This document shows, in pieces, positions 48,802 to 58,248 of a stretch of 64,000 nucleotides of DNA (its first letter is position 1; each line of letters opens with the position of its first letter). The translations under genes were made by a program, and so were the position numbers. The stretch is taken from assembly GCF_017471675.1 (NCBI RefSeq), contig NZ_JAFUSK010000068.1, positions 1-64,000 of the forward strand, in the 5' to 3' direction. Origin of the DNA: Pseudobutyrivibrio sp. Its GTDB lineage: Bacteria > Bacillota > Clostridia > Lachnospirales > Lachnospiraceae. The notes below the pieces were generated by a model, which saw only the letters and a list, made by a program, of their open reading frames with translations, was not told the DNA's origin and made no database searches.

Positions 48802-50682
48802 ATGTCTTCAACATTTTTTGGATTAACAATTGCAGCGTCAGGCCTGAACACCTCTCAGGCTCAGATTAATACCACTGCAAACAATATCTCAAATGTAAAT
48901 ACAAATGGCTATAGCAGGCAGGTGGTGAACACAGTTGCTTCATCGGCTCTGCGTGTTTATCAAAGCTATGGTACTACTGGAACTGGTGTTGAAGCAAAAT
49001 CAGTAACGCAGCGTCGTGACCTGTATTATGATGAGAAATATTGGAATAATCAGGCTGCTCTTGGCTACTATGAGAAAAAACAATATTACATGAATCAGAT
49101 TGAGGATTATTATAATGAGAATTCCTCTAATACAGGATTCACCACAATCTATACCAAGATGTTTAATGCCATGAGCACATTGCAGGGTAGCCCTGGCGAT
49201 GACACTGTAAGAAAGCAGTTTATTTCTAATGCTAAGCAGCTTACAGAATATTTTAATCAGTTATCAACAAAGCTTAAGGATTTGCAGAACTCTATCAACG
49301 ATGAAATAAAGACAGCTATCGATGATATTAATGCTATATCAGAGAAGGTAGCTGTTCTTACAAAGCAGATAAATGTTATTGAGCAGGGTGGCGGTCATGC
49401 TAACGAGCTTAGAGACCAGAGAGCGCTGCTTATTGATGACCTTTCTAAAATATGTGATGTAAGCGTCAAAGAGACCGATGTTCTTAATTCTAATGACCCG
49501 GATATGAAGACTGGTGCTACCTACTATATGGTATACATCAATGGTCAGCAGCTGGTGGATACATACGAATACAACACACTGACTGTAAAATCCCGTGCAA
49601 CAGAGCAGATGTACAATCAGTCTGATATAGATGGCTTGTACGATATTGTATGGGCAAAGGATGGCGATAGATTTAATGCAGTGCCAAGCTCCAGTGGTGG
49701 ATTTCTCAAATCGATGTTTGAAGTGCGTGATGGAAACAATAATGAAAACATGCACGGCGTAGTTGAATCTGCAACAAATACCACTATCACTATTAAGGAT
49801 ATCAGCATAACAGATTTGAACGAGTTTAATATGCCACTAAAGGGGCAGATTAGCACCAATAACATGCTATTCACCTATGATGGATTTTCTTTTAATACAG
49901 ATGGTAATGGCAAGGTTACTTCCGTTACATTTAATCTGATTGACCCTATTCGCGATGATGTTGCCACAGGTCTTGTTGATAAGACATTCCAGATTGGTGA
50001 TGATGTGGATTATATGGGGATTCCATATTATCAGAACCAGATGAATCTTTTCCTAAGAAACTTCTGCGAGAAATTTAACAAGATTGAGGAAAGCGGAGTG
50101 GACTTGAATGGTGACGATATGGGAGCCTTCTTTATAGCAAGGGATTTGGTAGATTCCCACATCGAATATCAGATGACAGATGAGCTGACCGCTCAGGATC
50201 CGGCAAACCCTGATGATCCAGAGGCAAGAATTGGAGTAACCCTAACCAGCAACGATAACATATATTATTTGCTTACAGCAGGTGATGTTTCTATTGCTAA
50301 AAAGACTGACAAGGATTCAAGATTATTTGCTACAACTACTAAGGAAAATTATTCTTCCGGAGTAGATGCAGCAGATTTGGTAGTAGAGCTTCAAAAGCTA
50401 CAGAAAAAGGAAAAGCTTTTCAGAGGTGGCGGTGGCGATGCATTCCTTCAGTGCATTTACGCAGATGTTACCATCGATGCACAGGAGTGTAATATTTTTA
50501 CAGAGAATTTTACCAACATCCAAAAATCAATATCTGAGCAGCGCATGTCCGTAGCAGGCGTAGACGAAGATGAAGAGGCTCTTGATTTGATAAAATTCCA
50601 AAATGCATATAACCTGGCCTCTAAATGTATTTCAGTTTTCTCCGAAATATATGATAGGTTGATACTTAATACTGGTGTTTAA
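48802..50682 (+). CDS. flgK: Flagellar hook-associated protein FlgK (second copy)
   Basis: The 626-residue protein has the same end helices: FFGLTIAASGLNTSQAQINT TANNISNVNTNGYSRQVV at the N terminus and NAYNLASKCISVFSEIYDRL at the C terminus, with the family GGHANELRDQRALLIDDLS region near 200. It matches canonical FlgK better than the first copy at the N terminus. It may be the true junction protein, with the first copy a specialised paralogue, or both may be used together. Its start behind GAGGTAATAG is clear. Confidence 0.88.
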   Translation: MSSTFFGLTIAASGLNTSQAQINTTANNISNVNTNGYSRQVVNTVASSALRVYQSYGTTGTGVEAKSVTQRRDLYYDEKYWNNQAALGYYEKKQYYMNQIEDYYNENSSNTGFTTIYTKMFNAMSTLQGSPGDDTVRKQFISNAKQLTEYFNQLSTKLKDLQNSINDEIKTAIDDINAISEKVAVLTKQINVIEQGGGHANELRDQRALLIDDLSKICDVSVKETDVLNSNDPDMKTGATYYMVYINGQQLVDTYEYNTLTVKSRATEQMYNQSDIDGLYDIVWAKDGDRFNAVPSSSGGFLKSMFEVRDGNNNENMHGVVESATNTTITIKDISITDLNEFNMPLKGQISTNNMLFTYDGFSFNTDGNGKVTSVTFNLIDPIRDDVATGLVDKTFQIGDDVDYMGIPYYQNQMNLFLRNFCEKFNKIEESGVDLNGDDMGAFFIARDLVDSHIEYQMTDELTAQDPANPDDPEARIGVTLTSNDNIYYLLTAGDVSIAKKTDKDSRLFATTTKENYSSGVDAADLVVELQKLQKKEKLFRGGGGDAFLQCIYADVTIDAQECNIFTENFTNIQKSISEQRMSVAGVDEDEEALDLIKFQNAYNLASKCISVFSEIYDRLILNTGV

Positions 50683-50839
50683 CTTGCAATAAGGAGGGGC
50701 CCACTTTAGTGGGAAGATAGGAAGTAAGAGTTTTAAGTGAGTTAGTAGCTATCAAGCTATTACTTTACTCAAGTGAAACATACGTTGAACGGAGTAAAAT
50801 AATGCTTGAGAGCGTAACTAACGGACTAGAGGTAAGAGT

Positions 50840-52399
50840 ATGAGAGTTACAAACAAAATGATAATGAACAACGCATCTTCTAACATCAACACCACAAAGG
50901 AGTTCGTTAACAAGCGTAACACCCAGATGACATCTCAGAAGAAGATTGATAGACCATCTGACGACCCGGTTATCGCTGTGCGCTCACTGCGTCTTTCAAC
51001 AACACTTGCCCAGGTAACACAGTATCATGAGAAGAACATCCCTGATGCATCACAGTGGATTAGCGTAACAGAAACAGCCCTTATTAATATGCGAAATATT
51101 GGTAATGACTGTAAGCAGATTGCGGTAGCTGGCTCAAGTGACCCTAAGAATACCCAAGATGATAGGAAGACAATGCTAAAACAGCTTCAGGAGCTACAAA
51201 AGCAGCTGTTTGCAGAGGGTAATGCAGATTATGCTAACCGTACAGTATTTACAGGGTATAGAACTAACTGCAATCTTACATTTACAGAGGATGAGTTAAA
51301 TACAGAATATGAAATTACACAGACTATAGCCATCGAAGGAAACATGGAAGACCATAGATATTACGATGGAAATGTGGAGGTACCTACTACAGAAGGCGAG
51401 CTGCTAGCCCCATCCTTAGATACAACAGATCCTAATTACAAGAATATCTCTGATATAGTTCAGACCAACTATTACAGATTACGATTAAACTATGACAAGG
51501 TTGGCGATTTAACTAAAGATATCGATATAAAGATTAATGACACTACATTTAATGCAGATGATTACAATGTAATCACTTATGAAAGTGAGGCTAAATGGAG
51601 CGAAGCACAGGGCGGAAAGAATGTTCCAGAAAAAACTATGATACTAATCAAAGAGACTGGAGATTTTATTCTTTCTAATGATACCGCAGAGGTGCTAAAG
51701 AAGGGTGATGCCCAGCTTACCTTTACCTATGAAAGAAAGGGCTTTACAGAAGGTGAACTTCGTCCTGAATACTATTACAATTGTGTAAAAACTGCAGACC
51801 CTCTTGATGTTCATGTCCCAGTAACTTACACTAAATATAATGAAGCAGGCGAGCGTATTCATTTTGATATCGAATATACCATAGCTGCAAGCCAGACTGT
51901 TGCAATCAACACTGAGGCTGCAGATGTTTTCGATAGCTCTATCTATAGAGACGTAACTGAGATGATAGATGCCTGCCAGCGTGCTATTTCAGCTTTCGAT
52001 AAGGTAAAGACCTTAGAAGATATGGCAAGCGAATCTCAGTATGCATCTGACGAAGATCAGGAGTGGATTAAAATATGGAAGGATGCAGCTCAGAAGGAAT
52101 TTGATTTCTACAATGATAATATGCAAAAACTTTTTAATACAGAAATAGGCAAAATTGATGCATATTATGGTAAAATGAACTTAGCAATTGCTGATTTAGG
52201 ATGTAAAAAGGATTCTCTTGATCTTACAAAGACAAGAGTGGGGGATCAGCAGCAGACTGTACAGAGCTTGCAGTCACTCAATGATGATATTGATTTATCA
52301 AAGATAATCATTGATTATACAGCAGCATACACAGCATATCAGGCATCACTTACAGCTGCTGGAAAGCTTGGGGAATCAACGTTACTTAATTACATTTAA
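50840..52399 (+). CDS. flgL: Flagellar hook-associated protein FlgL
   Basis: The 519-residue protein starts MRVTNKMIMNNASSNINTTK and has the flagellin-like N-terminal domain (KKIDRPSDDPVIAVRSLRL) and C terminus (SKIIIDYTAAYTAYQASLTA AGKLGESTLLNYI). It is much longer than the usual 300 residues because of a central insert (about 150-370). It forms the second layer of the hook-filament junction. The 157-bp leader upstream contains two hairpins but no SigD promoter was found. Confidence 0.9.
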   Translation: MRVTNKMIMNNASSNINTTKEFVNKRNTQMTSQKKIDRPSDDPVIAVRSLRLSTTLAQVTQYHEKNIPDASQWISVTETALINMRNIGNDCKQIAVAGSSDPKNTQDDRKTMLKQLQELQKQLFAEGNADYANRTVFTGYRTNCNLTFTEDELNTEYEITQTIAIEGNMEDHRYYDGNVEVPTTEGELLAPSLDTTDPNYKNISDIVQTNYYRLRLNYDKVGDLTKDIDIKINDTTFNADDYNVITYESEAKWSEAQGGKNVPEKTMILIKETGDFILSNDTAEVLKKGDAQLTFTYERKGFTEGELRPEYYYNCVKTADPLDVHVPVTYTKYNEAGERIHFDIEYTIAASQTVAINTEAADVFDSSIYRDVTEMIDACQRAISAFDKVKTLEDMASESQYASDEDQEWIKIWKDAAQKEFDFYNDNMQKLFNTEIGKIDAYYGKMNLAIADLGCKKDSLDLTKTRVGDQQQTVQSLQSLNDDIDLSKIIIDYTAAYTAYQASLTAAGKLGESTLLNYI

Positions 52400-52459
52400 C
52401 AATTCAGTTGTTTTAGGGTTTTTAGGCTGAATTTGTAAACAAGCAAAGGAGAAGGGACA

Positions 52460-52912
52460 ATGCAGGTAAAAACTAGACTATTCGGCGAAATCGAGATTTC
52501 CGATGAAAAAGTCATCAATCTACTTCATGGACTTATTGGTTTTCCAGACATGAAGAGATACACTCTCATTTTCGACGAAGAAAAGAAGGACAAAGGAAAC
52601 ATCATGTGGTTACAGTCATTAGATGAGACAGATTTTGCTATGCCGGTTATGCTACCACACGTAGTTAAACCAGATTATTCACCAGCTTTAAACGTAGATT
52701 CGTTGTCACAATTAGGAAATCTTACTGATGAAAATACATATTTACTGGTTACAGTAAGGGTACCAAAGAATCCAAAGGAAGCTTCTATTAACCTTAAGGC
52801 TCCTATCATCATCAATACAGATACAAACGTAGGTGACCAAATCATCATTGATGGAGATGAGCCAGTTCGATTCCTAATTCATGATGCAATACATGGAAAG
52901 GATGGTGAGTAG
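52460..52912 (+). CDS. fliW: Flagellar assembly factor FliW
   Basis: The 150-residue protein has MQVKTRLFGEIEISDEKVIN LLHGLIGFPD and SINLKAPIIINTDTNVGDQI, as in FliW. It binds CsrA and free flagellin: when flagellin is held inside the cell FliW leaves CsrA, which then blocks flagellin translation. csrA follows 2 bp downstream, and flagellin is in the same cluster, so the whole feedback circuit is present. Confidence 0.95.
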   Translation: MQVKTRLFGEIEISDEKVINLLHGLIGFPDMKRYTLIFDEEKKDKGNIMWLQSLDETDFAMPVMLPHVVKPDYSPALNVDSLSQLGNLTDENTYLLVTVRVPKNPKEASINLKAPIIINTDTNVGDQIIIDGDEPVRFLIHDAIHGKDGE

Positions 52913-52914
52913 CG

Positions 52915-53136
52915 ATGTTGGCATTAACAAGAAAAACAGGCGACGCGATTATGATCAACAACAACATCGAGATTACAGTCCTTGAAGTTCGCGGCGATCA
53001 GGTCAAAATAGGAATTTCAGCTCCAAAGGAAGTGTCTATCTACCGCAAAGAAGTATACCTTGAAATCCAGAAAGAAAACGAAGCAGCCAAGGGAATCAGC
53101 ATGGATGACCTTGAGGCACTTAAGAATTTGCTATAA
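52915..53136 (+). CDS. csrA: Carbon storage regulator CsrA
   Basis: The 73-residue protein MLALTRKTGDAIMINNNIEI ... QVKIGISAPKEVSIYRKEVY is a complete CsrA with the RNA-binding Arg/Lys strands and the C-terminal extension used for FliW binding in Gram-positive bacteria. It binds GGA motifs in RNA leaders; matching sites are seen before flagellin at 58249-58318. A terminator lies inside the repeat region that follows. Confidence 0.96.
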   Translation: MLALTRKTGDAIMINNNIEITVLEVRGDQVKIGISAPKEVSIYRKEVYLEIQKENEAAKGISMDDLEALKNLL

Positions 53137-53142
53137 TCCGAC

Positions 53143-53260
53143 GCGGCCTCGTAGGTTTTCGTGCTCCCGCAGGCCATCTCCCATACTTTCGCTCCGGTGC
53201 AGTAGCTCCTCACTCGGTATGGGGCCCTCCTGCTCGCGCTTGCGTAGGTTGTGTGGCCGC
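53143..53260 (-). repeat. GC-rich stem-loop unit 1
   Basis: A 118-bp GC-rich unit, read on the minus strand, closed by GCGGCC/GGCCGC. On that strand it has CAAGCGCGAGCAGGAGG at one end, CACCGGAGCGAAAG in the middle and GGGAGATGGCCTGCGGGAGC at the other end. It is about 90 percent identical by eye to unit 4 (62627-62762) and pairs as an inverted repeat with unit 2. Confidence 0.82.
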
Positions 53261-53288
53261 TTGGTATATAAAAGCGAAAGTTTATAAT

Positions 53289-53330
53289 AGAAAGTTGACA
53301 GTACAAATTGCTGTAGGCTTTCTTTTTTTT
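53289..53330 (+). terminator. Terminator after csrA
   Basis: AGAAAG and CTTTCT, with inner ACAGT/GCTGT, form a stem followed by eight T. It lies between stem-loop units 1 and 2. Confidence 0.78.
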
Positions 53331-53338
53331 GTTATCAA

Positions 53339-53522
53339 GATACGGCTTCATAACCTTGGCAAGCGCGAGCAAGAGGTTGCTAAAGGTCCGGTGGACCTTT
53401 GCTTAGCAACGACCGGAGTGGAACGGAGAACCCCATGCAGTTAAGGAGGGACCCTTTAGGGAGGATTCCTTGGCTGCAATGGGAGATGGCTTGCGGGAGC
53501 ACGAAAAATTAGGTGCCGTATC
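53339..53522 (+). repeat. GC-rich stem-loop unit 2
   Basis: A 184-bp unit closed by GATACGGC/GCCGTATC. Conserved ends GGCAAGCGCGAGCAAGAGG and GGGAGATGGCTTGCGGGAGC flank two extra nested hairpins: GTTGCTAA/TTAGCAAC around GGTCC/GGACC, and TGCAG/CTGCA around AAGGA/TCCTT. It is inverted relative to unit 1. Bases 53523-53680 hold nothing clear apart from the flaG ribosome site. Confidence 0.8.
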
Positions 53523-53680
53523 GTAATATTTAGAAAAATTTCACTGTAGCTATAAACTTTCGATAACGTGGTGACGATAATAAGATTAGAAAACTAAAAA
53601 TTTCCCATATTACAAGGATGTATATTGCCTTACGGATTGAGGAGTGGGACCGAATTCGTATAGGCGTAAGGAGGAAAGAA

Positions 53681-54100
53681 ATGAAAATAGGCGAAGTAAG
53701 TAGCCAAGTTAGCTACCAGGGACAAGGAAGTTCAGTAAAAACAGCGCCAGCACAAGCAGTGCAAAAGGAAAGTGCAATAGTTGATTTCTCAGTTGCCAAG
53801 GAGTCCAAGGCAGCTGAATACGATAGAACCCTTTCGGCGGACCCTGAAAATGAAGGCGCTGAGAAAAATCCTGCAAAACAGGCAACATCTTCTTTGAAGG
53901 AAGCTGTTGAAAAAATCAATTCTGCAAATGGAAATGCAGAGGCTGTATTTGGTATCCATGAAGGCACTAATCGTGTCACTATCAAGATGGTAGACAAGGA
54001 GACCAAGGAAGTTATCAAGGAATTTCCAGCAGACAAGACTCTCGATCTTATCGCAAAGGCATGGGAGCTTGCAGGTATTATGGTTGATGAGAAGAGATAG
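53681..54100 (+). CDS. flaG: Flagellar protein FlaG
   Basis: ATG 53681 behind AAGGAGGAAAG gives 139 residues; the frame extended upstream has no support. The N-terminal half is low-complexity and polar (Ser, Gln, Ala, Lys). The C-terminal FlaG domain has SLKEAVEKINSANGNAEAVF, VTIKMVDKETKEVIKEFPAD and a final helix. FlaG affects filament length and is normally found just before fliD, as here (10 bp gap). Confidence 0.9.
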   Translation: MKIGEVSSQVSYQGQGSSVKTAPAQAVQKESAIVDFSVAKESKAAEYDRTLSADPENEGAEKNPAKQATSSLKEAVEKINSANGNAEAVFGIHEGTNRVTIKMVDKETKEVIKEFPADKTLDLIAKAWELAGIMVDEKR

Positions 54101-54110
54101 GAGGTAGAGT

Positions 54111-56669
54111 ATGCCTATTAGATTATCGGGCTTGGCATCTGGTCTCGACACCGAGGCTCTTGTAGGTGCCCTTGTATCTGCCTACAGTTATAAAAAAGAT
54201 AAATATGTAAAGGCTCAGACCAAGCTGTCCTGGAAGCAGGATGCCTGGAAGACCCTAAATAGTAAGGTGTATGGATTCTACACAAATGTAGGTGCCATGC
54301 GTCTATCATCTAATTATCAGGTGAAGAAGACCACAGTAAGTGATACCACAAAGGCCAAGGCTACAGCCAGTGGCGATGCCATTAATGGTACCCAGACACT
54401 GGAGATTAAAAAGCTTGCAAAGACAGCCTATATCACAGGTGCAAAGCTAGACGGTAGTGTTAGTGGCTCCACAACACTTGCTTCTCTCGGCGTGAAAAAT
54501 AGTAATGCCATGGAGAAGGCTAGCATTTCTGTTAGAACTGGAACCAAGGCTACTAATATTGAGCTTGACAGTTCAATGACCATAAATCAGTTTGTTAATA
54601 AGCTTGCTGACGCAGGTGTTAATGCTAATTTTGATGAGAAGAATCAGCGATTCTACATTAGCTCTAAGACATCTGGTGCAGCAGGTGATTTCTCGATATC
54701 TGCCAATAGCTCACAGGGCTTGAATGCTTTGATGAAGCTTGGACTACTCTCCGACAGAGAAGTTGAGGATATCTCTAACACCACTGGTGGAAATATGGCC
54801 AAGAAGCTGTTTTCTACAGGTGAAACCGGCTATGATTATCTGCTTGATGAGTCGGAAATGCAGACTCTCTTAACAGATTTGAAAAACTATAAGAATGGTA
54901 CAGCTACATTCGACGATGACAAGAAAGCGCAGCTTGATGATTTAGAAGCTTATCTAAATACTAAGTATGCTAATTCTGAATATACTGTTACAACAAAGGG
55001 TGATGACGGCAAGGATGTTGTTAACACCTATACTTATGGAACAGATGGCGCCATTGATTTTAGTACAATCAGCGATGATGCTCTAAATGCACTTGCAAGC
55101 CAGGCTTATAAGGATGCAGCATATGATACAACAGGAACTAAATCTACAGTCATCAGCAGAACCTTGACCTTTACAACAGGAGAGGGAAGCGAGGCTAAGA
55201 CATATTCATTTGTTAAGAATGTAGATGGCTTCAAGGATTTGATTAAGAGCATTCAGGAAGGTTCAGAAGACGAGGATATCGTAGCCTTAAAGGAATATCT
55301 TAACAAGACATACGCTGATGAGGTGTACAAGACCACATCTACAAATGATGGAATCACAGTAGAAAAATATGGAACCGATGGAAACATCGACTGGGATGCA
55401 CTGGTTAATGATGAGGATAAGCTTACAGCTTTTGCCAACAGACTATATGCAGATTCTACTTATGATATGTCATCTGATGCAACCTACCAGGAAATCTCCA
55501 AGGCAGTAAATGCAGTGCGAGATGGATATGTTGCTATTGCATCTGCCAAGGCTCTTCCGCAGGAGACATCAGAGGAAATCGCTATTAGAGCACAAGCAAT
55601 AGCAGATGCAGAGGCAAAGCTTAAGGAAGCCTTAGATGATCCTACTAATAAAAAGTGGGCTGATTATATTGAGCAGAACTTTGGTGCGCAAAACTCTGAA
55701 TACGATAAGAGCTACAGCGATTTCTGGATTCAATCTGATAACATTGATTTAGCTAACAGCGTATTTTACCGAGTTGATTTAGCAGCCAATGTGGCAGCAG
55801 GAAATATAACTATCGAAAATACGGATAGGGCAATCAAAATCGATGGGCAGGATGCAGTCATTACCTTAAATGGTGTTGAATATTCCAACGGTACTAATTC
55901 TATTACCGTAAATGGACTTACTATAGAGGCACTGGCTGAGACGACTGACGCCATCTCTGTAAATGTATCCAGCGATACTGATGCATTATATGACAAGGTA
56001 AAGGATTACTTAACCACATACAACAGTCTGATGAATGAAATGCAAAAACTTTACAATGCAGATTCAGCTAAGGACTATGAACCACTTACTGATGATGAAA
56101 AGGCAGAAATGTCTGAATCAGAAATCGAAAAGTGGGAGCAGAAGATTAAGGATTCCCTACTTAGAAGAGATGGCACCCTTTCAAGCATTATTTCTGCAAT
56201 GACCATGTCAATGATGAGCACAGTGGAGATAAATGGCAAGACATATTCCTGGTCTACATTTGGTGTTCATACACTTGGTTCATTAAATGCAGAAAAGAAT
56301 GAGGGCTATGCTTATCATATTGATGGAGATACAGAGGACAGCTATACATCAGGTAATAAGGAAAAGCTTCGCGCAGCTTTAGCTGAAGAGCCTGAGGTTG
56401 TTATCGAATTCCTAAAGAAAATAACAAGCAACCTGTACACGGCATTAGATGGCAAGATGAAATCATCTGCAATCAAATCTGTATACACTGTCTACAACGA
56501 CAAGGAAATGGCATCCGAATATTCTGATTACAGCAGAACAATCAAAACCTGGACTGACAGGGTAACAGACATGGAGGATGCATACTATAAGAAATTTGCT
56601 GCAATGGAAAAAGCTTTGGCAACATTGCAGGGCAATTCATCTTCAATATCATCGCTACTGGGCGGTTGA
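54111..56669 (+). CDS. fliD: Flagellar filament cap protein FliD (large form)
   Basis: The 852-residue protein begins MPIRLSGLASGLDTEALVGA with the FliD N domain (to about 110), and ends with the FliD C domain: YDKVKDYLTTYNSLMNEMQK ... YKKFAAMEKALATLQGNSSS ISSLLGG. It is longer than the usual 450-600 residues due to inserts (about 235-520) rich in Asp, Lys, Thr and Tyr. It caps the filament and folds exported flagellin. It is followed by fliS. Start behind AGGAGG. Confidence 0.92.
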   Translation: MPIRLSGLASGLDTEALVGALVSAYSYKKDKYVKAQTKLSWKQDAWKTLNSKVYGFYTNVGAMRLSSNYQVKKTTVSDTTKAKATASGDAINGTQTLEIKKLAKTAYITGAKLDGSVSGSTTLASLGVKNSNAMEKASISVRTGTKATNIELDSSMTINQFVNKLADAGVNANFDEKNQRFYISSKTSGAAGDFSISANSSQGLNALMKLGLLSDREVEDISNTTGGNMAKKLFSTGETGYDYLLDESEMQTLLTDLKNYKNGTATFDDDKKAQLDDLEAYLNTKYANSEYTVTTKGDDGKDVVNTYTYGTDGAIDFSTISDDALNALASQAYKDAAYDTTGTKSTVISRTLTFTTGEGSEAKTYSFVKNVDGFKDLIKSIQEGSEDEDIVALKEYLNKTYADEVYKTTSTNDGITVEKYGTDGNIDWDALVNDEDKLTAFANRLYADSTYDMSSDATYQEISKAVNAVRDGYVAIASAKALPQETSEEIAIRAQAIADAEAKLKEALDDPTNKKWADYIEQNFGAQNSEYDKSYSDFWIQSDNIDLANSVFYRVDLAANVAAGNITIENTDRAIKIDGQDAVITLNGVEYSNGTNSITVNGLTIEALAETTDAISVNVSSDTDALYDKVKDYLTTYNSLMNEMQKLYNADSAKDYEPLTDDEKAEMSESEIEKWEQKIKDSLLRRDGTLSSIISAMTMSMMSTVEINGKTYSWSTFGVHTLGSLNAEKNEGYAYHIDGDTEDSYTSGNKEKLRAALAEEPEVVIEFLKKITSNLYTALDGKMKSSAIKSVYTVYNDKEMASEYSDYSRTIKTWTDRVTDMEDAYYKKFAAMEKALATLQGNSSSISSLLGG

Positions 56670-56719
56670 TAAGTAAGTATTAAAAGCGAAACGAAAAGGA
56701 TTTACGAGGGGGCGGTACT

Positions 56720-57130
56720 ATGACACCAATGAATGGTTACGATGCTTACGCAAAAAACAGGATACTCACAGCTAGTCCAGCAGAGTTGACATTGATGCTT
56801 TATGAAGGAGCAATCAAGTTTTGCAACATAGCCATTGTGGCTTGTGAAAATCATGATATCGAAAAAGCACATAACAATATTCGTAAGACTGATAGAATAA
56901 TTGAAGAGTTCGAATTGACCCTGGATGATAAATATCCAGTGGCAAAAGACTTCCATGCAGTGTATAGTTATCTTAGGAGCTGCTTAAGACATGCCATGAT
57001 AACTAAGGAACCTGATGAGCTGGAGGAAGTGCTAAAGCACTTGCGCACCATGAGGGACACTTGGAAGGATGTAATGAAGCTCACCGCCAACGGCAAAAAG
57101 GTGGATGGGCAGACAAACATAGCAGGTTAA
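56720..57130 (+). CDS. fliS: Flagellin export chaperone FliS
   Basis: The 136-residue protein has NGYDAYAKNRILTASPAELT LMLYEGAIKFCNIA, the classic FliS N-terminal helices, and LRSCLRHAMITKEPDELEEV. It binds flagellin's C-terminal end before export and stops it polymerising early. Located after fliD in the common fliD-fliS order. RBS GAGGGGG supports the start. Confidence 0.95.
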   Translation: MTPMNGYDAYAKNRILTASPAELTLMLYEGAIKFCNIAIVACENHDIEKAHNNIRKTDRIIEEFELTLDDKYPVAKDFHAVYSYLRSCLRHAMITKEPDELEEVLKHLRTMRDTWKDVMKLTANGKKVDGQTNIAG

Positions 57131-57136
57131 TTTACG

Positions 57137-57158
57137 TAGCCCCTCTTGTGAGGGGCTA
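57137..57158 (+). terminator. Hairpin after fliS
   Basis: TAGCCCCTC and GAGGGGCTA form a perfect 9-bp stem; no T run follows, so termination is uncertain. Confidence 0.5.
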
Positions 57159-57177
57159 TAGTTATGTAGGTTCTGTT

Positions 57178-57259
57178 CGCTGGTTACGGTAACAATCATT
57201 TATATACACCGTCGCGGGATTGGCTCCTTGCGTATATAAATAATTGCTACCTACCAGCG
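57178..57259. repeat. AT-rich long imperfect hairpin 1
   Basis: CGCTGGT ... ATTTATATAC pairs with GTATATAAAT ... ACCAGCG over about 28 bases with few mismatches. Located in the fliS-fliT-like gap. Confidence 0.65.
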
Positions 57260-57289
57260 TCTGGAACGTACTAGGGTTGCTGATAATGA

Positions 57290-57377
57290 GTATTCGTAGT
57301 AGACAATAATTGTTTTATTTAAGCGAAGCATTTCTAGCTGAGCGTAATGAAATAATTATTGTCTGCGTAACGAATAC
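57290..57377. repeat. AT-rich long imperfect hairpin 2
   Basis: GTATTCGT...AGACAATAATT pairs with AATTATTGTCT...ACGAATAC around a loop of about 44 bases. It lies 18 bases before the ribosome site of the next gene. Confidence 0.65.
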
Positions 57378-57396
57378 GGACTAGGAGGAGATAGGT

Positions 57397-57879
57397 ATGG
57401 AAAATATGGATTATGTTGTAATGCTTAGGGAGTCACTTGAGAAGAAAGCTGATGTGCTAAGGGTGCTTAATATCAGAAATAAGGAGCAGGAGGCTATTCT
57501 AAAAGATCCTAATTCTACTCCAGATGATTTGGAGAAGAATATGAATATGAAGTCTGAGCTAATCGAGCGAATTATAATGCTTGATGATGGCTTCGAGCAG
57601 CTATTTAACAGGGTTAAGGCTATTATAGAAACTGACAGGGATACCTATGCAGATGAAATCCGCCTGATGCAGGAGCTAATCAAAAAGGTGACAGCCCTTA
57701 CAGCGGATGTGGAAGCTTCAGAATATCGTAATAAGGAATACGCCAAAACCAGGTTTGCTAATGTAAAAAAAGAGATACGTGAAATCAAAAAATCCTCTGA
57801 TGTGGTTTCATCTTATTATAAGCACATGATGAGCCCACAGACTACAGCGGACCCAGCTTTCCTTGATAAAAAGAAATAG
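57397..57879 (+). CDS. fliT: FliT/FlgN-like flagellar chaperone
   Basis: The 160-residue helical, charged protein (LRESLEKKADVLRVLNIRNK EQEAILKD ... LIKKVTALTADVEASEYRNK EYAKTRFANVKKEI) fits the FlgN/FliT-like chaperones that follow fliS in many Firmicutes. These bind FliD or other late export substrates. Sequence conservation in this family is poor, so the assignment rests mostly on place between fliS and flagellin and on overall shape. The ribosome site GGAGGAG is strong. Confidence 0.62.
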   Translation: MENMDYVVMLRESLEKKADVLRVLNIRNKEQEAILKDPNSTPDDLEKNMNMKSELIERIIMLDDGFEQLFNRVKAIIETDRDTYADEIRLMQELIKKVTALTADVEASEYRNKEYAKTRFANVKKEIREIKKSSDVVSSYYKHMMSPQTTADPAFLDKKK

Positions 57880-58037
57880 TGTCCTGCGAAGCAGGATTAA
57901 TGTTAGAGAGTTCATTGCTTGCCCTTTGTTTTTGGTGGGCACGGCTGTGGGAGAAAAATGTGCTTTAAATATAGCTGATTGGTGGAAATAATAGCATTTT
58001 TAACAAAAAAATTGTTATAAATTTTAACAAAAATTAA

Positions 58038-58081
58038 AGTCGCGAAAAGCCAGTAAAATCAAGGCTTTAGCGGCTTTTTTC
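58038..58081 (+). terminator. Terminator before the flagellin promoter
   Basis: AGTCGC plus AAAAGCC pair with GGCTTT plus GCGGCT, followed by a T run. It isolates the flagellin gene from upstream transcription. The gap 57880-58037 holds a small TCCTGC/GCAGGA hairpin and AT-rich DNA, nothing else seen. Confidence 0.75.
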
Positions 58082-58137
58082 TTATACCCCAAAAGTGGCC
58101 AAAATGGAATAAAAATAAAAAATTTTCTAAAAAAGGC

Positions 58138-58164
58138 TAAAGTTTTCAGAATGTGTCTCGATAA
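58138..58164 (+). promoter_or_regulatory. SigD (sigma-28) promoter of flagellin
   Basis: TAAA, exactly 15 bp, CTCGATAA. The mRNA would have a leader of about 155 nt. Confidence 0.85.
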
Positions 58165-58248
58165 ATAAGGTGTAAGGAACAAATGAACTAATCAGCAGCA
58201 CCTTACAAATCGAATTCGAATCTTATTTAAATTTAATAACCAGGCCAG

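Noticed and set aside
53540-53580. Possible SigD promoter before flaG (TTCGATAA)
   Set aside because: The -10 like part is present, but the sequence 15 bp upstream is TTCA instead of TAAA; too weak to list.
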